A stretch of DNA of 57,861 nt, taken from Chitinophagales bacterium. GTDB taxonomy: Bacteria > Bacteroidota > Bacteroidia > Chitinophagales > Chitinophagaceae. This document shows, piece after piece, positions 1 through 9,269 of the stretch (position 1 is its first letter; each line of letters opens with the position of its first letter). A model generated the notes under the pieces. The model searched no databases. It saw nothing but the letters and a program-made list of their open reading frames with translations, and was not told the DNA's origin. Both the position numbers and the translations under genes were made by a program. The stretch is taken from positions 44,581 through 102,441 of the forward strand of contig JAAFIK010000010.1 of NCBI GenBank assembly GCA_013298665.1, in the 5' to 3' direction.

Positions 1-659
1 ACATTTTAGAGAGTGATGGTTCATTTTTCTTTACCCCAACTGTAAACGGTGTGCCGGCAGACAGGGAATTGGCTCCCGGCAGGTCGCTCCGGATGCGGGT
101 ACCCGACTGGCAGCCTTCCGACAGGCCAACGGCGCTCTTTACAGGTACTACCACCAGCATACCAGCAGCCAACGATCAGTTGCAGTTCAACTGGCTGCCC
201 GCAAGGGATCCCAACCAGAATCAGGTTGTTTCCAACATGAACAACTATTTTAATTTTGAAACGCAGGTATGGGATCCCATCAATTGTGACTGGGTATGGG
301 TTAGCACCGCCCGCACAACGGGTACCACCATTACGGTAGATTTGCCCAACAACCCCGGTGCAATTGCAGGTTATCAGGGTTCCGGTGGAGCCAATACTTA
401 TGTATTGCTGGCTCCCCAGGGTGCCAATGCACTCGTTCAGCTTTATACCCCCAATGGCAATAACCAGGTATCAAGCCTGCCCAACAGTATCCCGTTGGGC
501 ATCAATGCGCGTTTACTGGCCTATTCGGTGGTCAATGGTAATTACTATATTGCCCAGAAAGACATTACCACCACGGCGGGGATGACGGAATCGCTGACTT
601 TTGCCCCATCGAACGCGGCTGCACTCACGGCAGCATTAAATGCCCTGAACAGCTATTGA
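1..659 (+). CDS. Unknown protein, C-terminal part (5' end outside window)
   Basis: The reading frame (codons from base 3) is open to the left edge, so this is the C-terminal ~218 residues of a longer protein; the GTG at 51 is an internal codon, not a start. The visible part is rich in Asn, Gly, Thr and Pro with short hydrophobic strands, suggesting an all-beta fold. It ends ...LNALNSY and stops at 657-659. No catalytic motif, signal or membrane segment is seen and I do not recognise the family. A strong terminator follows 40 bp downstream. The frame is convincing because of its length, its protein-like composition and the terminator behind it; the function is unknown. Confidence 0.7.
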   Translation, partial: ILESDGSFFFTPTVNGVPADRELAPGRSLRMRVPDWQPSDRPTALFTGTTTSIPAANDQLQFNWLPARDPNQNQVVSNMNNYFNFETQVWDPINCDWVWVSTARTTGTTITVDLPNNPGAIAGYQGSGGANTYVLLAPQGANALVQLYTPNGNNQVSSLPNSIPLGINARLLAYSVVNGNYYIAQKDITTTAGMTESLTFAPSNAAALTAALNALNSY

Positions 660-698
660 TGGGAGTTTTCGCAATGATGATTGGTGTTTTGTTATTAC

Positions 699-744
699 AA
701 AAAAGGGCTGTCTCCATGTGGTGGGACAGCTCTTTTTGTATTGT
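699..744 (+). terminator. Rho-independent terminator after the left-edge gene
   Basis: An A-rich arm ending in GGGCTGTC (699-712) pairs with GACAGCTC followed by a run of T (725-737), giving a stem capped by a short loop. Position and T-run fit an intrinsic terminator for the plus-strand gene ending at 659. Confidence 0.8.
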
Positions 745-1056
745 AGCGGGAGAAGAAGACATCAGAAGCAGGAATAATAGCAAGAAAAGAAGACATCAGA
801 AGCAAGACGGGGTTCTGTCCTGATACCTGGTACTGGAAAAGACGGGCTTAGACGGGTAACCCTCGGCTTTACTACGGGGTTACCCCGGGGCTGCTATAGG
901 AAAGATGCTCTGAAGGTAGCAGGATAAGAAGACGCTGGTATCAGGAGGGGGACTAAGTACTTAGTAGCAGGATAAGAAGACGTAAGTATCAAGACGGGGT
1001 TCTGTCTGATACTTGGTACCAGATACTAAGTACCCGGTACTTGGGAATGCTTGTCT
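745..1056. repeat. Gene-free spacer filled with degenerate palindromic repeats
   Basis: No credible gene. The spacer holds imperfect copies of a motif of the form GCAGGATAAGAAG...GGTATCAGGAGGGG...CTAAGTAC: GATAAGAAGAC occurs near 925 and 969, and AGACGGGGTTCTGTC near 807 and 993. CTAAGTACTTAG (953-964) is a perfect 12-bp palindrome, and GGGTAACCC (854-862) with GGGTTACCC (877-885) forms a hairpin. The same elements return at about 19432, 48010 and other gene ends, so this looks like a dispersed intergenic repeat family. Confidence 0.6.
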
Positions 1057-2547
1057 TTATTCCACTTTGGTAATCTTCACCACATTGGTAGGCAGGTGAA
1101 GTTCAACCGGGGTGCTGCCAGTATTGATAACGGTATCCCCTTTTTTGATAAAGCCGCGTTCTTTGAGAATGGCGATCTGGTCGGCAATGATATTGTCCAG
1201 GCTCTCTTCTTCGGCATAGTAGAATGCGCGTACACCCCAGCTCAGGCTCAACTGGTTGATCAGGGTTTTTTCCTTGCTGAAAATGTACAGTGGCGATCTG
1301 GGGCGGTAACTGCTGAGCATGAAGCCGGTATAGCCGCTTTGCGTCATACCAATCAGCGCATTGGCACCCGTATCCTGTGCCAGTTTGCAGGCACTGTAAC
1401 AAACGGCATCGCTCAGAAAAGAGGGGGAGTGCGGTTGCGGGGTGAGGATATCGTCTTTGTCGTAATCGTACCCATTGCGTTCCACCTCAAGAATGATTTT
1501 ACTCATGGTTTCCACCACAAGGGTGGGGTAGCTGCCCATGGCGGTTTCACCACTGAGCATAACGGCATCCGCGCCTTCAAGTACGGCATTGGCTACATCG
1601 GTAACCTCGCTGCGGTTGGGTTTGGTACGCTCCATCATGCTTTCCATCATCTGTGTAGCTACAATCACGGGTTTGGCGCGGTGCATACATTTGCGGATGA
1701 TGTCTTTTTGTATGGTGGGTACCTGCTCAACAGGTACTTCAACGCCAAGATCGCCACGGGCCACCATGATGCCATCGCTTTCGATGATGATATCGCGCAG
1801 GTTTTTCAGCGCTTCGGGCATTTCAATTTTGGCAATGGCCTTGATCTTACTGTTGCGTGCCCTGATCCTGTCTTTCACATCAATGATGTCTGCAGCGCGA
1901 CGCACAAAGGACAGCGCCACCCAGTCTAAGTTCTGGTTGATGATGAAATCGAGATCGGCAATATCTTTTTCTGTCAGGGAAGGCATGGTGAGTGCAGAGT
2001 CGGGCAGGTTTACCCCTTTTTTTGGCAGCAGGGTACCACCGAGGCTGACCCTGATGAGGACTTCCTTATCGTTCAGTATTTCTTTTACTTCCACTTCCAT
2101 TTTACCATCGTCGAGGAAGATGCGTTCACCTGGTTTTACATCGGTGGTGAGGTTGGGGTACGAAACATAAACCTTACTTTTAGAACCCATTACCTTTTCG
2201 GTGGTAAAGATGATTTCATCACCTGTTTTGAGGTCGATGCTGCCATCCGCAAGATCGCCAACACGCAGCTTGGGCCCCTGCAGATCGCCCAGTATGGCAA
2301 TATTAAAGGGCTCCTGTTTGTTGATGCGGCGGATATTTTCGATCACCTGCTGTTTATCTTCATAAGTGCCGTGCGAGAAGTTGAGGCGGAACACATTTAC
2401 CCCGGCCCGAACCAGTTCGAGTAACTGGTCGTACGTACTGCTGGCGGGCCCTACAGTGGCCACAATTTTTGTTCTTTTCTGGGAATGCGCGATACCTGCT
2501 TCCTTGTCCATCTGGCTGTGCAGGTACTTGGTAATATGTTTGCTCAT
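1057..2547 (-). CDS. pyk: Pyruvate kinase
   Basis: Converts phosphoenolpyruvate and ADP to pyruvate and ATP, the last step of glycolysis, in the cytoplasm. The 496-residue length is slightly above the usual ~475 because of a ~20-residue N-terminal extension. Visible landmarks are RTKIVATVGPAS (25-36), RLNFSHG (54-60), the active-site signature AIAKIEMPEAL with catalytic Lys240, the metal/ATP site GDLGVE (265-270), ATQMMESM (297-304) and SEVTDVANAVLEGADAVMLS. It lies 36 bp downstream of pfkA on the same strand, so the two glycolytic kinases are very likely one transcript. ATG at 2547 is the first in frame after the pfkA stop; the family assignment is secure. Confidence 0.97.
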   Translation of the reverse strand: MSKHITKYLHSQMDKEAGIAHSQKRTKIVATVGPASSTYDQLLELVRAGVNVFRLNFSHGTYEDKQQVIENIRRINKQEPFNIAILGDLQGPKLRVGDLADGSIDLKTGDEIIFTTEKVMGSKSKVYVSYPNLTTDVKPGERIFLDDGKMEVEVKEILNDKEVLIRVSLGGTLLPKKGVNLPDSALTMPSLTEKDIADLDFIINQNLDWVALSFVRRAADIIDVKDRIRARNSKIKAIAKIEMPEALKNLRDIIIESDGIMVARGDLGVEVPVEQVPTIQKDIIRKCMHRAKPVIVATQMMESMMERTKPNRSEVTDVANAVLEGADAVMLSGETAMGSYPTLVVETMSKIILEVERNGYDYDKDDILTPQPHSPSFLSDAVCYSACKLAQDTGANALIGMTQSGYTGFMLSSYRPRSPLYIFSKEKTLINQLSLSWGVRAFYYAEEESLDNIIADQIAILKERGFIKKGDTVINTGSTPVELHLPTNVVKITKVE

Positions 2548-2583
2548 GTATCTTCTGTGTAATGGTTTGGTACTGTGTACGGG

Positions 2584-3570
2584 TTATGAGGAAAGTACCC
2601 GTATAATCTTGATCCACTCTTCGTTGATCCTCGTTTTCATTTTGGCCGCCTTTTCGAGGGGAGTATGGTTGATGCGGTTTTCCTTGATGCCGATCATGAT
2701 GTTGTAGTTGCCCTCAATAAGGCATTCTACTGCATGATAGCCCATGCGGCTGGCCACGAGCCGGTCGAGACAGGTGGGGGAACCGCCACGCTGGATATGC
2801 CCGAGTACGCAGACACGGGTATCCAGCTCAGGCAATCTTTCTTTGATCACCCTGTTCACCCCTTCTGCACCACCAAAATCGTCGCCCTCGGCTACCACGA
2901 TCAGGTTGACGAGTTTCTTTCTTTTTTCCTTTTCCTGGAGAGATTGGATGATGTCTTCAATGTCTGTTTTGCGTTCCGGAATCAATATGTTTTCAGCGCC
3001 CGTGGCAATACCACTATGGAGTGCTATAAAACCTGCGTCGCGCCCCATTACTTCAATGATAAAGAGACGATCGTGTGCATCGGCGGTATCCCTGATCTTA
3101 TCGATGGCTTCTACAGCGGTATTGACTGCGGTATCAAAGCCAATGGTAAAATCGGTACCTACAATATCTTTATCGATGGTACCCGGTAATCCGACACTGG
3201 GGATATCAAACTCTTCGTGGAATTTTTTTGCACCGCGAAAACTGCCATCGCCACCAATGATGACGAGGCCATCGATACCTCTGCTTTTAAGATTGGCATA
3301 TGCTTTTTTGCGCCCCTCATATTCAAAAAACTCTTTACACCGTGCTGTTTTGAGGATGGTACCCCCCCGCTGGATGATATTGGCCACACTCTTGCTTTCC
3401 ATGGACACGATGTCGTTGTCGATCATACCCTGGTAACCCCGCATAATCCCGAATACTTCAAGTCCGTTGTACAACCCGGTACGCACTACAGCCCTTATGG
3501 CCGCATTCATACCCGGGGAATCGCCACCCGATGTCAAAACGCCAATCTTTGTAACTTTATTTATCGCCAT
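2584..3570 (-). CDS. pfkA: ATP-dependent 6-phosphofructokinase
   Basis: Phosphorylates fructose-6-phosphate to fructose-1,6-bisphosphate, the committed step of glycolysis. At 328 residues it matches bacterial PfkA (~320). It shows the nucleotide loop GVLTSGGDSPGMNAA (10-24), GGDGS (106-110), the ATP-type signature rather than the PPi type, and the catalytic TIDKD (131-135, where TIDND is commoner). MGRDAGFIAL and GHIQRGGSPTCLDR bind the sugar phosphate. It is the first gene of a minus-strand pair with pyk. A TATTTTTG -7-like box lies on the minus strand at 3662-3655, but no clear -33 TTG was found, so the promoter remains a guess. Confidence 0.97.
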   Translation of the reverse strand: MAINKVTKIGVLTSGGDSPGMNAAIRAVVRTGLYNGLEVFGIMRGYQGMIDNDIVSMESKSVANIIQRGGTILKTARCKEFFEYEGRKKAYANLKSRGIDGLVIIGGDGSFRGAKKFHEEFDIPSVGLPGTIDKDIVGTDFTIGFDTAVNTAVEAIDKIRDTADAHDRLFIIEVMGRDAGFIALHSGIATGAENILIPERKTDIEDIIQSLQEKEKRKKLVNLIVVAEGDDFGGAEGVNRVIKERLPELDTRVCVLGHIQRGGSPTCLDRLVASRMGYHAVECLIEGNYNIMIGIKENRINHTPLEKAAKMKTRINEEWIKIIRVLSS

Positions 3571-3722
3571 TGATTAAAAATGAATAAATGCCATTCACGC
3601 TGATATTTCCGTTAAGAATAGTCAGCGGAGTTTAAATGTTTTTTAACTAAGTGTCAAAAATACATATTATTACCGAATGATCATAATTCATAAATGTACG
3701 TTTGCTTTTGTTGTTATCTTTA

Positions 3723-3736
3723 TGCAAACGTTTGCA
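3723..3736. promoter_or_regulatory. 14-bp perfect palindrome, LacI-type operator shape
   Basis: TGCAAACGTTTGCA is a perfect palindrome centred on CG, ending 2 bp before the ATG at 3739. The shape TGxAAxCGxTTxCA is the known consensus of LacI/GalR/PurR-family operators. No LacI-family gene is in the window, so the regulator is unknown. A site this close to the start would cover the initiation region. Confidence 0.5.
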
Positions 3737-3738
3737 AC

Positions 3739-5853
3739 ATGAAGTCTTTTTTTTACACGGCACTGATGAGTGTACTTTTTTTTATGAATAAGAGCACAGC
3801 ACAACTACAGTACCCGGCTACGCGCAAAGCGGATCAGCGGGACACTTTTTTTGGAAACATTGTAGCGGATCCTTACCGTTGGCTTGAGGATGATAAATCT
3901 GCCGAAACACAAACCTGGGTAGAGCAACAGAACAAAGTAACCCAGGATTACCTGACCGTTATTCCTTTCCGGGATAAGGTAAAAACACAGTTGGAAAAGA
4001 TGTGGAACTATCCCCGTCACGGCGCACCTTTTCAACGGGGGGCTTATTATTATTTCTATAAAAATGACGGTCTGCAAAACCAGAGCGTATTGTACCGCCA
4101 AAAAGGATTGGATGGTAAGCCCGAAGTCTTTCTTAACCCCAATAATTTTTCGAAGGATGGTACCGTGGCCATGTCGGGTCTCACCTTCAGCAAGAACTAT
4201 AAATACTGTGCATACTTTATTTCCACGGCGGGCAGCGACTGGCAGACGGCGGTAATTATGAACGTGGAAACCAAACAGCAGATACTGGATCGTGTTAACT
4301 GGATCAAGTTCAGCGGACTCTCGTGGAAAGGGGACGAGGGTTTTTACTACAGCCGTTACCCCAAACCGGAGCAGGGCAATGAATCGAAGCAGGATGAAAA
4401 CCACAAAATTTATTACCATAAGGCCGGCCGGCCACAGCAGGAAGATGTATTGGTGTATGAAGATGCCGCACATCCCCTCCGCAATGTGTATGGGGGACTG
4501 ACCGAGGATGAGCGCTACCTGGTTATTAATGTATCGGAAGGCACGAGCGGTTCGGAACTGTGGGCAAAAGATATCACACAACCCAATGCCAAATTCATAT
4601 TGCTGATGAAAGGCTTTGAGCATGAGGCTTCGGTAGTGGATAACGACGGACGTAAATTACTGGTGTTTACCAACCTCAATGCGCCTAATTACCGGGTGGT
4701 GGCGGTTGATCCGGACAAACCTGATCCCAAAAACTGGAAGGATGTCATTCCGCAGAAAGCCAACCGTTTGCAATCGGTATCGGCAATCGGCGGCAAGTTA
4801 TTGGCTTTTTACCTCGAAAACGCATCAGACCGTGTTTACCAGCACAACAGAGCGGGTACATTGGAAAGGGCGATTCAATTGCCGGGACTGGGTTCTGTAG
4901 CGGGTTTTGACGGGTTCAGGAATACAACAGAAACCTTTTACAGTTTTACGTCGTTTACCTCACCTTCCACCATTTATCGCTATGATATCCGGTCGGGTGT
5001 AAGTAATGTATTCCGTAAATCGGAGCTTGCGGCATTCAATGGTGATGCGTATGAAACAAGACAGGAATTTTTTACGAGTAAGGATGGTGCTAAAGTGCCG
5101 ATGTTCATCACCTGCAAGAAAGGTGTTGTGCTGGATGGTAATAATCCTGTTCTGATGTATGGCTATGGTGGCTTTAATATTCCTCTGACGCCCGACTTCA
5201 GTACCAGCAATGCTTTCTTTCTGCAACAGGGAGGTATATATGTAGTGGTTACCTTGCGTGGGGGGAGTGAGTATGGTGAAGAGTGGCATAAGAACGGGAT
5301 GCTTTTCAAAAAGCAGAATGTGTTCAACGATTTTATTGGTGCAGCGGAATACCTGATTGCCAAAAAATATACGCAAGCCAGCAAATTAGCCATCAGCGGG
5401 GGTAGCAATGGTGGCTTGCTGGTGGGGGCTTGTATGGTGCAACGCCCGGATCTTTTTAAAGTAGCCCTGCCTGCGGTGGGTGTATTGGATATGTTACGCT
5501 ACCAGCGGTTTACCATCGGCTGGGCCTGGGCAACAGAGTACGGCAACAGTACCAACAGCGTGGAGGAATTTAAAAATCTTTATGGTTATTCGCCCCTGCA
5601 CAACCTCAAACCAGGTACAGCTTACCCGGCTACAATGGTTACAACGGCTGATCATGACGACAGGGTAGTGCCTGCACACAGTTTCAAATTTGCGGCCCGT
5701 TTGCAGGAATGCAACAGTGGTAATCATCCGATGCTGATCCGTGTGGAAACAAAGGCCGGACATGGCGCGGGTGTACCCACGAGCAAACTGATTGAAAAGG
5801 CAGCAGATGTATGGAGTTTTGTGATGTATCACCTGGGGATGGAGTATAAATAG
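3739..5853 (+). CDS. Prolyl oligopeptidase family serine peptidase (S9A)
   Basis: Cleaves short peptides after proline; exported, to judge by its signal peptide (MKSFFYTALMSVLFFMNKSTAQ). I choose ATG 3739 because it starts this signal sequence, giving 704 residues; an ATG at 3694 would add 15 Cys-rich residues before it. An N-terminal seven-bladed propeller (to ~430) is followed by the alpha/beta hydrolase domain. The catalytic triad is visible: Ser556 in GGSNGG, Asp640 in DHDDRV and His675 in AGHGAG, closely matching porcine POP spacing (554/641/680). It is divergent from pfkA, monocistronic, and has the 3723-3736 palindrome directly upstream. AGTACCGGTACT (5859-5870) follows the stop. Confidence 0.95.
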   Translation: MKSFFYTALMSVLFFMNKSTAQLQYPATRKADQRDTFFGNIVADPYRWLEDDKSAETQTWVEQQNKVTQDYLTVIPFRDKVKTQLEKMWNYPRHGAPFQRGAYYYFYKNDGLQNQSVLYRQKGLDGKPEVFLNPNNFSKDGTVAMSGLTFSKNYKYCAYFISTAGSDWQTAVIMNVETKQQILDRVNWIKFSGLSWKGDEGFYYSRYPKPEQGNESKQDENHKIYYHKAGRPQQEDVLVYEDAAHPLRNVYGGLTEDERYLVINVSEGTSGSELWAKDITQPNAKFILLMKGFEHEASVVDNDGRKLLVFTNLNAPNYRVVAVDPDKPDPKNWKDVIPQKANRLQSVSAIGGKLLAFYLENASDRVYQHNRAGTLERAIQLPGLGSVAGFDGFRNTTETFYSFTSFTSPSTIYRYDIRSGVSNVFRKSELAAFNGDAYETRQEFFTSKDGAKVPMFITCKKGVVLDGNNPVLMYGYGGFNIPLTPDFSTSNAFFLQQGGIYVVVTLRGGSEYGEEWHKNGMLFKKQNVFNDFIGAAEYLIAKKYTQASKLAISGGSNGGLLVGACMVQRPDLFKVALPAVGVLDMLRYQRFTIGWAWATEYGNSTNSVEEFKNLYGYSPLHNLKPGTAYPATMVTTADHDDRVVPAHSFKFAARLQECNSGNHPMLIRVETKAGHGAGVPTSKLIEKAADVWSFVMYHLGMEYK

Positions 5854-5858
5854 TACGC

Positions 5859-5885
5859 AGTACCGGTACTTAGTACGCAGTGGTG
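5859..5885. repeat. Dispersed GTACTTAG-type palindromic repeat
   Basis: AGTACCGGTACT (5859-5870) is a perfect 12-bp palindrome followed by TAGTACGCAG, which also precedes it at 5852. Another copy (CTAAGTAC) lies near 6040. It belongs to the family described at 745-1056. Confidence 0.5.
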
Positions 5886-6105
5886 TCTTGCTGCGAGCAT
5901 TCTTTTGGAAGGGTTATAAGCTGTATTTAGTATCAGTGCTGTATGTGCCGGCTACCGACTGTGTGCTGTTCATAACTGATGATAACCTTACTCAGGAGAA
6001 CGGAGCAGCGTTATAGCACCCATTATACGCCCACGGCTAAGTACTGAGCAAGATGTGAGAAGCAAGCTTTCTGTTCCTGCTTCCTGCCACTTTTCTCTTT
6101 TGCTG

Positions 6106-6633
6106 CTATTTTTTACCCATCTGCTGGTTGAATGCCTCAGATTGTCCACGCGGAATAGAAAGGCTTTGCCAGTCTGTATTCCTGATGATTTTACCGAGGT
6201 AAATGATTTGCCCGGTATGATAGGGGTAATGCGCAATTTGCCGGTTGATGGCATCAATAACCCAAAGCTTTTCGTTGCGGATGGTAATTGTCTTCAGTAA
6301 GTCATCCGCTGTAAGCGCGCTGATGGCGCCGAGACAGCAGTCCCATCCTTTATTCCAGTATTCGAGTAACCCGATCCTGCTGGTATTACTGGTCTCAAAT
6401 TCGGCATCGCGGTTGCGCCCGGCCTTCTCTCCGTCGGAATGGAGAAAATCCGTCCAGCGACTGAGCATATTGCCCGACATATGCTGTATGATCATGGCAA
6501 TGCTGTTGCTTTCTGCATTAGGCTGGTAATGAAAGTCGGCATCGGTTAACTGTGCAAATGTTTGGTCACCCAATCCTTTATAGTAGGTCAGCCTTTTGAT
6601 GGCCGATTCGAGAAATTGTTGTCCGATGGTCAT
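6106..6633 (-). CDS. DinB-superfamily protein (DUF1572)
   Basis: A 175-residue protein of the DinB/YfiT-like four-helix fold. Members of this superfamily bind a divalent metal through scattered His residues and some act as thiol-dependent transferases; the substrate here is unknown. The pattern seen is typical of DUF1572: LTYYKGLGDQTFAQL, IAMIIQHMSGNMLSRWTDFLHSDGE with a metal-candidate His near residue 50, and the C-terminal AHYPYHTGQIIYLGKI with two His. No signal peptide, so it is cytoplasmic. It stands alone between two spacers that carry GTACTTAG-type repeats. Family assignment is good, function is open. Confidence 0.85.
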   Translation of the reverse strand: MTIGQQFLESAIKRLTYYKGLGDQTFAQLTDADFHYQPNAESNSIAMIIQHMSGNMLSRWTDFLHSDGEKAGRNRDAEFETSNTSRIGLLEYWNKGWDCCLGAISALTADDLLKTITIRNEKLWVIDAINRQIAHYPYHTGQIIYLGKIIRNTDWQSLSIPRGQSEAFNQQMGKK

Positions 6634-6814
6634 AGCTGATCGTCAGTAGTACTTAGTACCCAGCCATTGGTTTTTATTGAAGTATATCACGATCTTTTTT
6701 GTTCAACAATACCAGCGTTTGTTACTATGAACTATTGTCATTTTTTTGATAAGTAAATATATTTTTTCCTTGTTTTGGGAATCTTGCTTTGTACCCGGTC
6801 CTATGTACTGCGTA

Positions 6815-9184
6815 CTAATTTGCAATCTCCTTCTGCATCGGATTATTACCGCCACCGCCGCCGCGGGGGGTATTCCTGGCTTTAAACAATTGAAACTTAC
6901 CCGGTGTTTCTGCCACAGGCCAGGTATTGTTCTTTTCGTTGATGTCTGCGGTTTCACGCATCGGATCAAGTTTTACAGAAGCCACTTCCTTATCTTTCAG
7001 GAAGGTTTTGATCACTTTGTTTTCGTTCTTGCGCCATACCTGTACGGGTATACGGTCTACCTCAGTAGTGCCATCTTTATATGTCCACTCAATAATGATG
7101 GGCATCAGCAAACCGCCTTTGTTGCTGAATGTCAGTTCATACATGAACTTACTGCCGGCCATAGCCATCTTTTCAGCATTGGTAAGGGTGTCTGCCGCTA
7201 CTGCCGCCTGGTTAACAGTAAAAGGCGTACTGTCTACCTTAGCCAGTCCGCGATCATAGCGCCAGTAGAAGTCGCGCAGGGATTGATCGGCATCCGTAGC
7301 AAACACAATATTTTTATCTTCCCGGTTGCGTATTTTAGAAACGTCTTCAAAGCTGTTGACATTGGGCTTGGCTACGGGTATTTTCATACTGACGCCATTG
7401 GTATTCCTTGGCGGAGCAGGCTCCGTACTAAGGGTTGCCCATTTCACCGTATCTAAGGAAATGTCTACAGGATCGGTATTGTAGAACCAGCCGCGCCAGA
7501 ACCAGTCAAGGTCTTCACCGCTGGCATCCTCAATGGTGCGGAACAGGTCGGCGGGTGTGGGGTGTTTGAAGGCCCAGCGCCGGGCATATTCTTTAAAAGC
7601 ATAGTCAAAAAGATCGCGGCCTACAATGGTTTCGCGCAGTATGTTGAGGCCGGTACAAGGTTTGGAATAGGCGTTGGGGCCAAAACCGATAATGTTTTCG
7701 CTGTTGGTCATGATGGGTTCAAGCTGATCTTTGGGCAGCTTCATATAATCCACGATTTTATAGGCCGGGCCGCGGCTTACCGGAAACTTATTGTCCCACA
7801 GTTCTTCTGCAAGGTATTCGCAGTAAGTATTTAATCCTTCATCCATCCAGGACCATTGGCGTTCATCGCTGTTGACGATCATGGGGAAGAAGTTGTGTCC
7901 CACTTCATGAATCACCACCCCGAGCATACCATTCTTGGTACCTTCACTGTAGGTGCCGTCTTTTTCGCAGCGGCCAAAGTTGAAACAGATCATCGGATAT
8001 TCCATGCCATTGGCTGCTTCGATGCTCTGTGCTACAGGGTAGGGATAAGGAATGGTAAACTTAGAATAAGTTTTGATGGTATGGGCTACAGCCTTTGTAC
8101 TGAATTTGCGATAAAGATTATAGGCTTCTTTGCCATACGCACTCATGCACATGACCTTTTTACCTTCCACCATAGCGGGCATTGCATCCCAGATGAATTT
8201 ACGGCTGCTGGCCCAGGCAAAGTCGCGTACCATCTCCGCTTTAAATACCCATGTTTTTCTGGCGGTTGACTTTTTGGGTTCTTTGGCGGCAGCCTCGCTG
8301 AGGGTTACGATTTCTGTAACGTCTTTGGCATTCTGTGCCTGTTGCCAGCGCTTCATTTCTGTGGCGCTCAGCACCTGGGCATAGTTTTTACATTCACCGG
8401 TGCCCAGTACAACATGGTCGGCCGGTACAGTCATAGACACATTGAAGTTACCAAAGGTGAGGGCAAATTCGCCTGTGCCGGCAAACTGGTGGTTTTGCCA
8501 ACCCTGGAAATCGCTGTACACGCAGAGGCGGGGATACCATTGTGTCATGGTAAACAGGTGGTTGCCGTCTTCTGCAAAATATTCGTACCCGCCACGCCCT
8601 CCCTGGGTGATGCGGTTGACAATGAAATAATTCCATTCCACATTGAAAATAAACTGTTGCCCCGGTTTGAGGAGCTGCGGTAATTCCACGCGCATCATGG
8701 TTTTGTTGATCGTATAGCGGAGCGGCCGTCCCATGGCATCCGTTACTTTGGTGATATTATCGCCGTACTCTTTATCTGTTTTATTTTGCATGCGATTGAG
8801 GTCCTGCGGGGTAACCGTTTTCGACATGGGATTGCTGCCGGGATAGCCCGCATTATTTTTGGTGCTGTGCTGGTTCTCGTCCAACTGCAGCCAGAGATAG
8901 GTAAGCGGGTCGGGGGAATTGTTGTAGTACGTAATCTTTTCTTTGCCCGTCAGCCGCTGAACGGTTTCGTCGAGTTCGCAGGTAATATCGTAATCGCAGC
9001 GCTGTTGCCAGTATTTCGGCCCGGGGGCACCACTTGCCGTGCGGTACTCGTTGGGTGTGGGCAGGATGGTACCCAGTTGCTCAAAGCGGTTGCCGTGGTT
9101 GCTGCCGGGATTGTTGCGGATGTCCTGGCTGAAGCTGCTGAGCGTGGCAATGGCGAAGAAAAGCGTTACAAGAAACTTGTTCAT
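6815..9184 (-). CDS. M1-family zinc aminopeptidase, exported
   Basis: Gluzincin metallopeptidase that removes N-terminal residues from peptides. The start is set at 9184 because it begins a clean signal peptide (MNKFLVTLFFAIATLSSFSQ); 789 residues. An upstream ATG at 9385 would add 67 residues overlapping the end of the HupE-like gene. After an N-terminal beta saddle comes HEVGH (His426, Glu427, His430) with the third zinc ligand Glu449 in DEGLNTYCEY, the spacing expected for M1. The usual substrate-binding GxMEN appears as NGMEYP, as often seen in Bacteroidota members. The C-terminal third is beta-rich and ends in a Gly-rich tail. It follows the HupE-like gene by 85 bp on the same strand. 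Confidence 0.93.
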   Translation of the reverse strand: MNKFLVTLFFAIATLSSFSQDIRNNPGSNHGNRFEQLGTILPTPNEYRTASGAPGPKYWQQRCDYDITCELDETVQRLTGKEKITYYNNSPDPLTYLWLQLDENQHSTKNNAGYPGSNPMSKTVTPQDLNRMQNKTDKEYGDNITKVTDAMGRPLRYTINKTMMRVELPQLLKPGQQFIFNVEWNYFIVNRITQGGRGGYEYFAEDGNHLFTMTQWYPRLCVYSDFQGWQNHQFAGTGEFALTFGNFNVSMTVPADHVVLGTGECKNYAQVLSATEMKRWQQAQNAKDVTEIVTLSEAAAKEPKKSTARKTWVFKAEMVRDFAWASSRKFIWDAMPAMVEGKKVMCMSAYGKEAYNLYRKFSTKAVAHTIKTYSKFTIPYPYPVAQSIEAANGMEYPMICFNFGRCEKDGTYSEGTKNGMLGVVIHEVGHNFFPMIVNSDERQWSWMDEGLNTYCEYLAEELWDNKFPVSRGPAYKIVDYMKLPKDQLEPIMTNSENIIGFGPNAYSKPCTGLNILRETIVGRDLFDYAFKEYARRWAFKHPTPADLFRTIEDASGEDLDWFWRGWFYNTDPVDISLDTVKWATLSTEPAPPRNTNGVSMKIPVAKPNVNSFEDVSKIRNREDKNIVFATDADQSLRDFYWRYDRGLAKVDSTPFTVNQAAVAADTLTNAEKMAMAGSKFMYELTFSNKGGLLMPIIIEWTYKDGTTEVDRIPVQVWRKNENKVIKTFLKDKEVASVKLDPMRETADINEKNNTWPVAETPGKFQLFKARNTPRGGGGGNNPMQKEIAN

Positions 9185-9269
9185 AACTGATCTGATTTGC
9201 GTATACGTGTATAAAAAATATGCTTCGTTTTGATTGTTCTTCATGATTTGCCGCGTAAAGGTAAAATTT

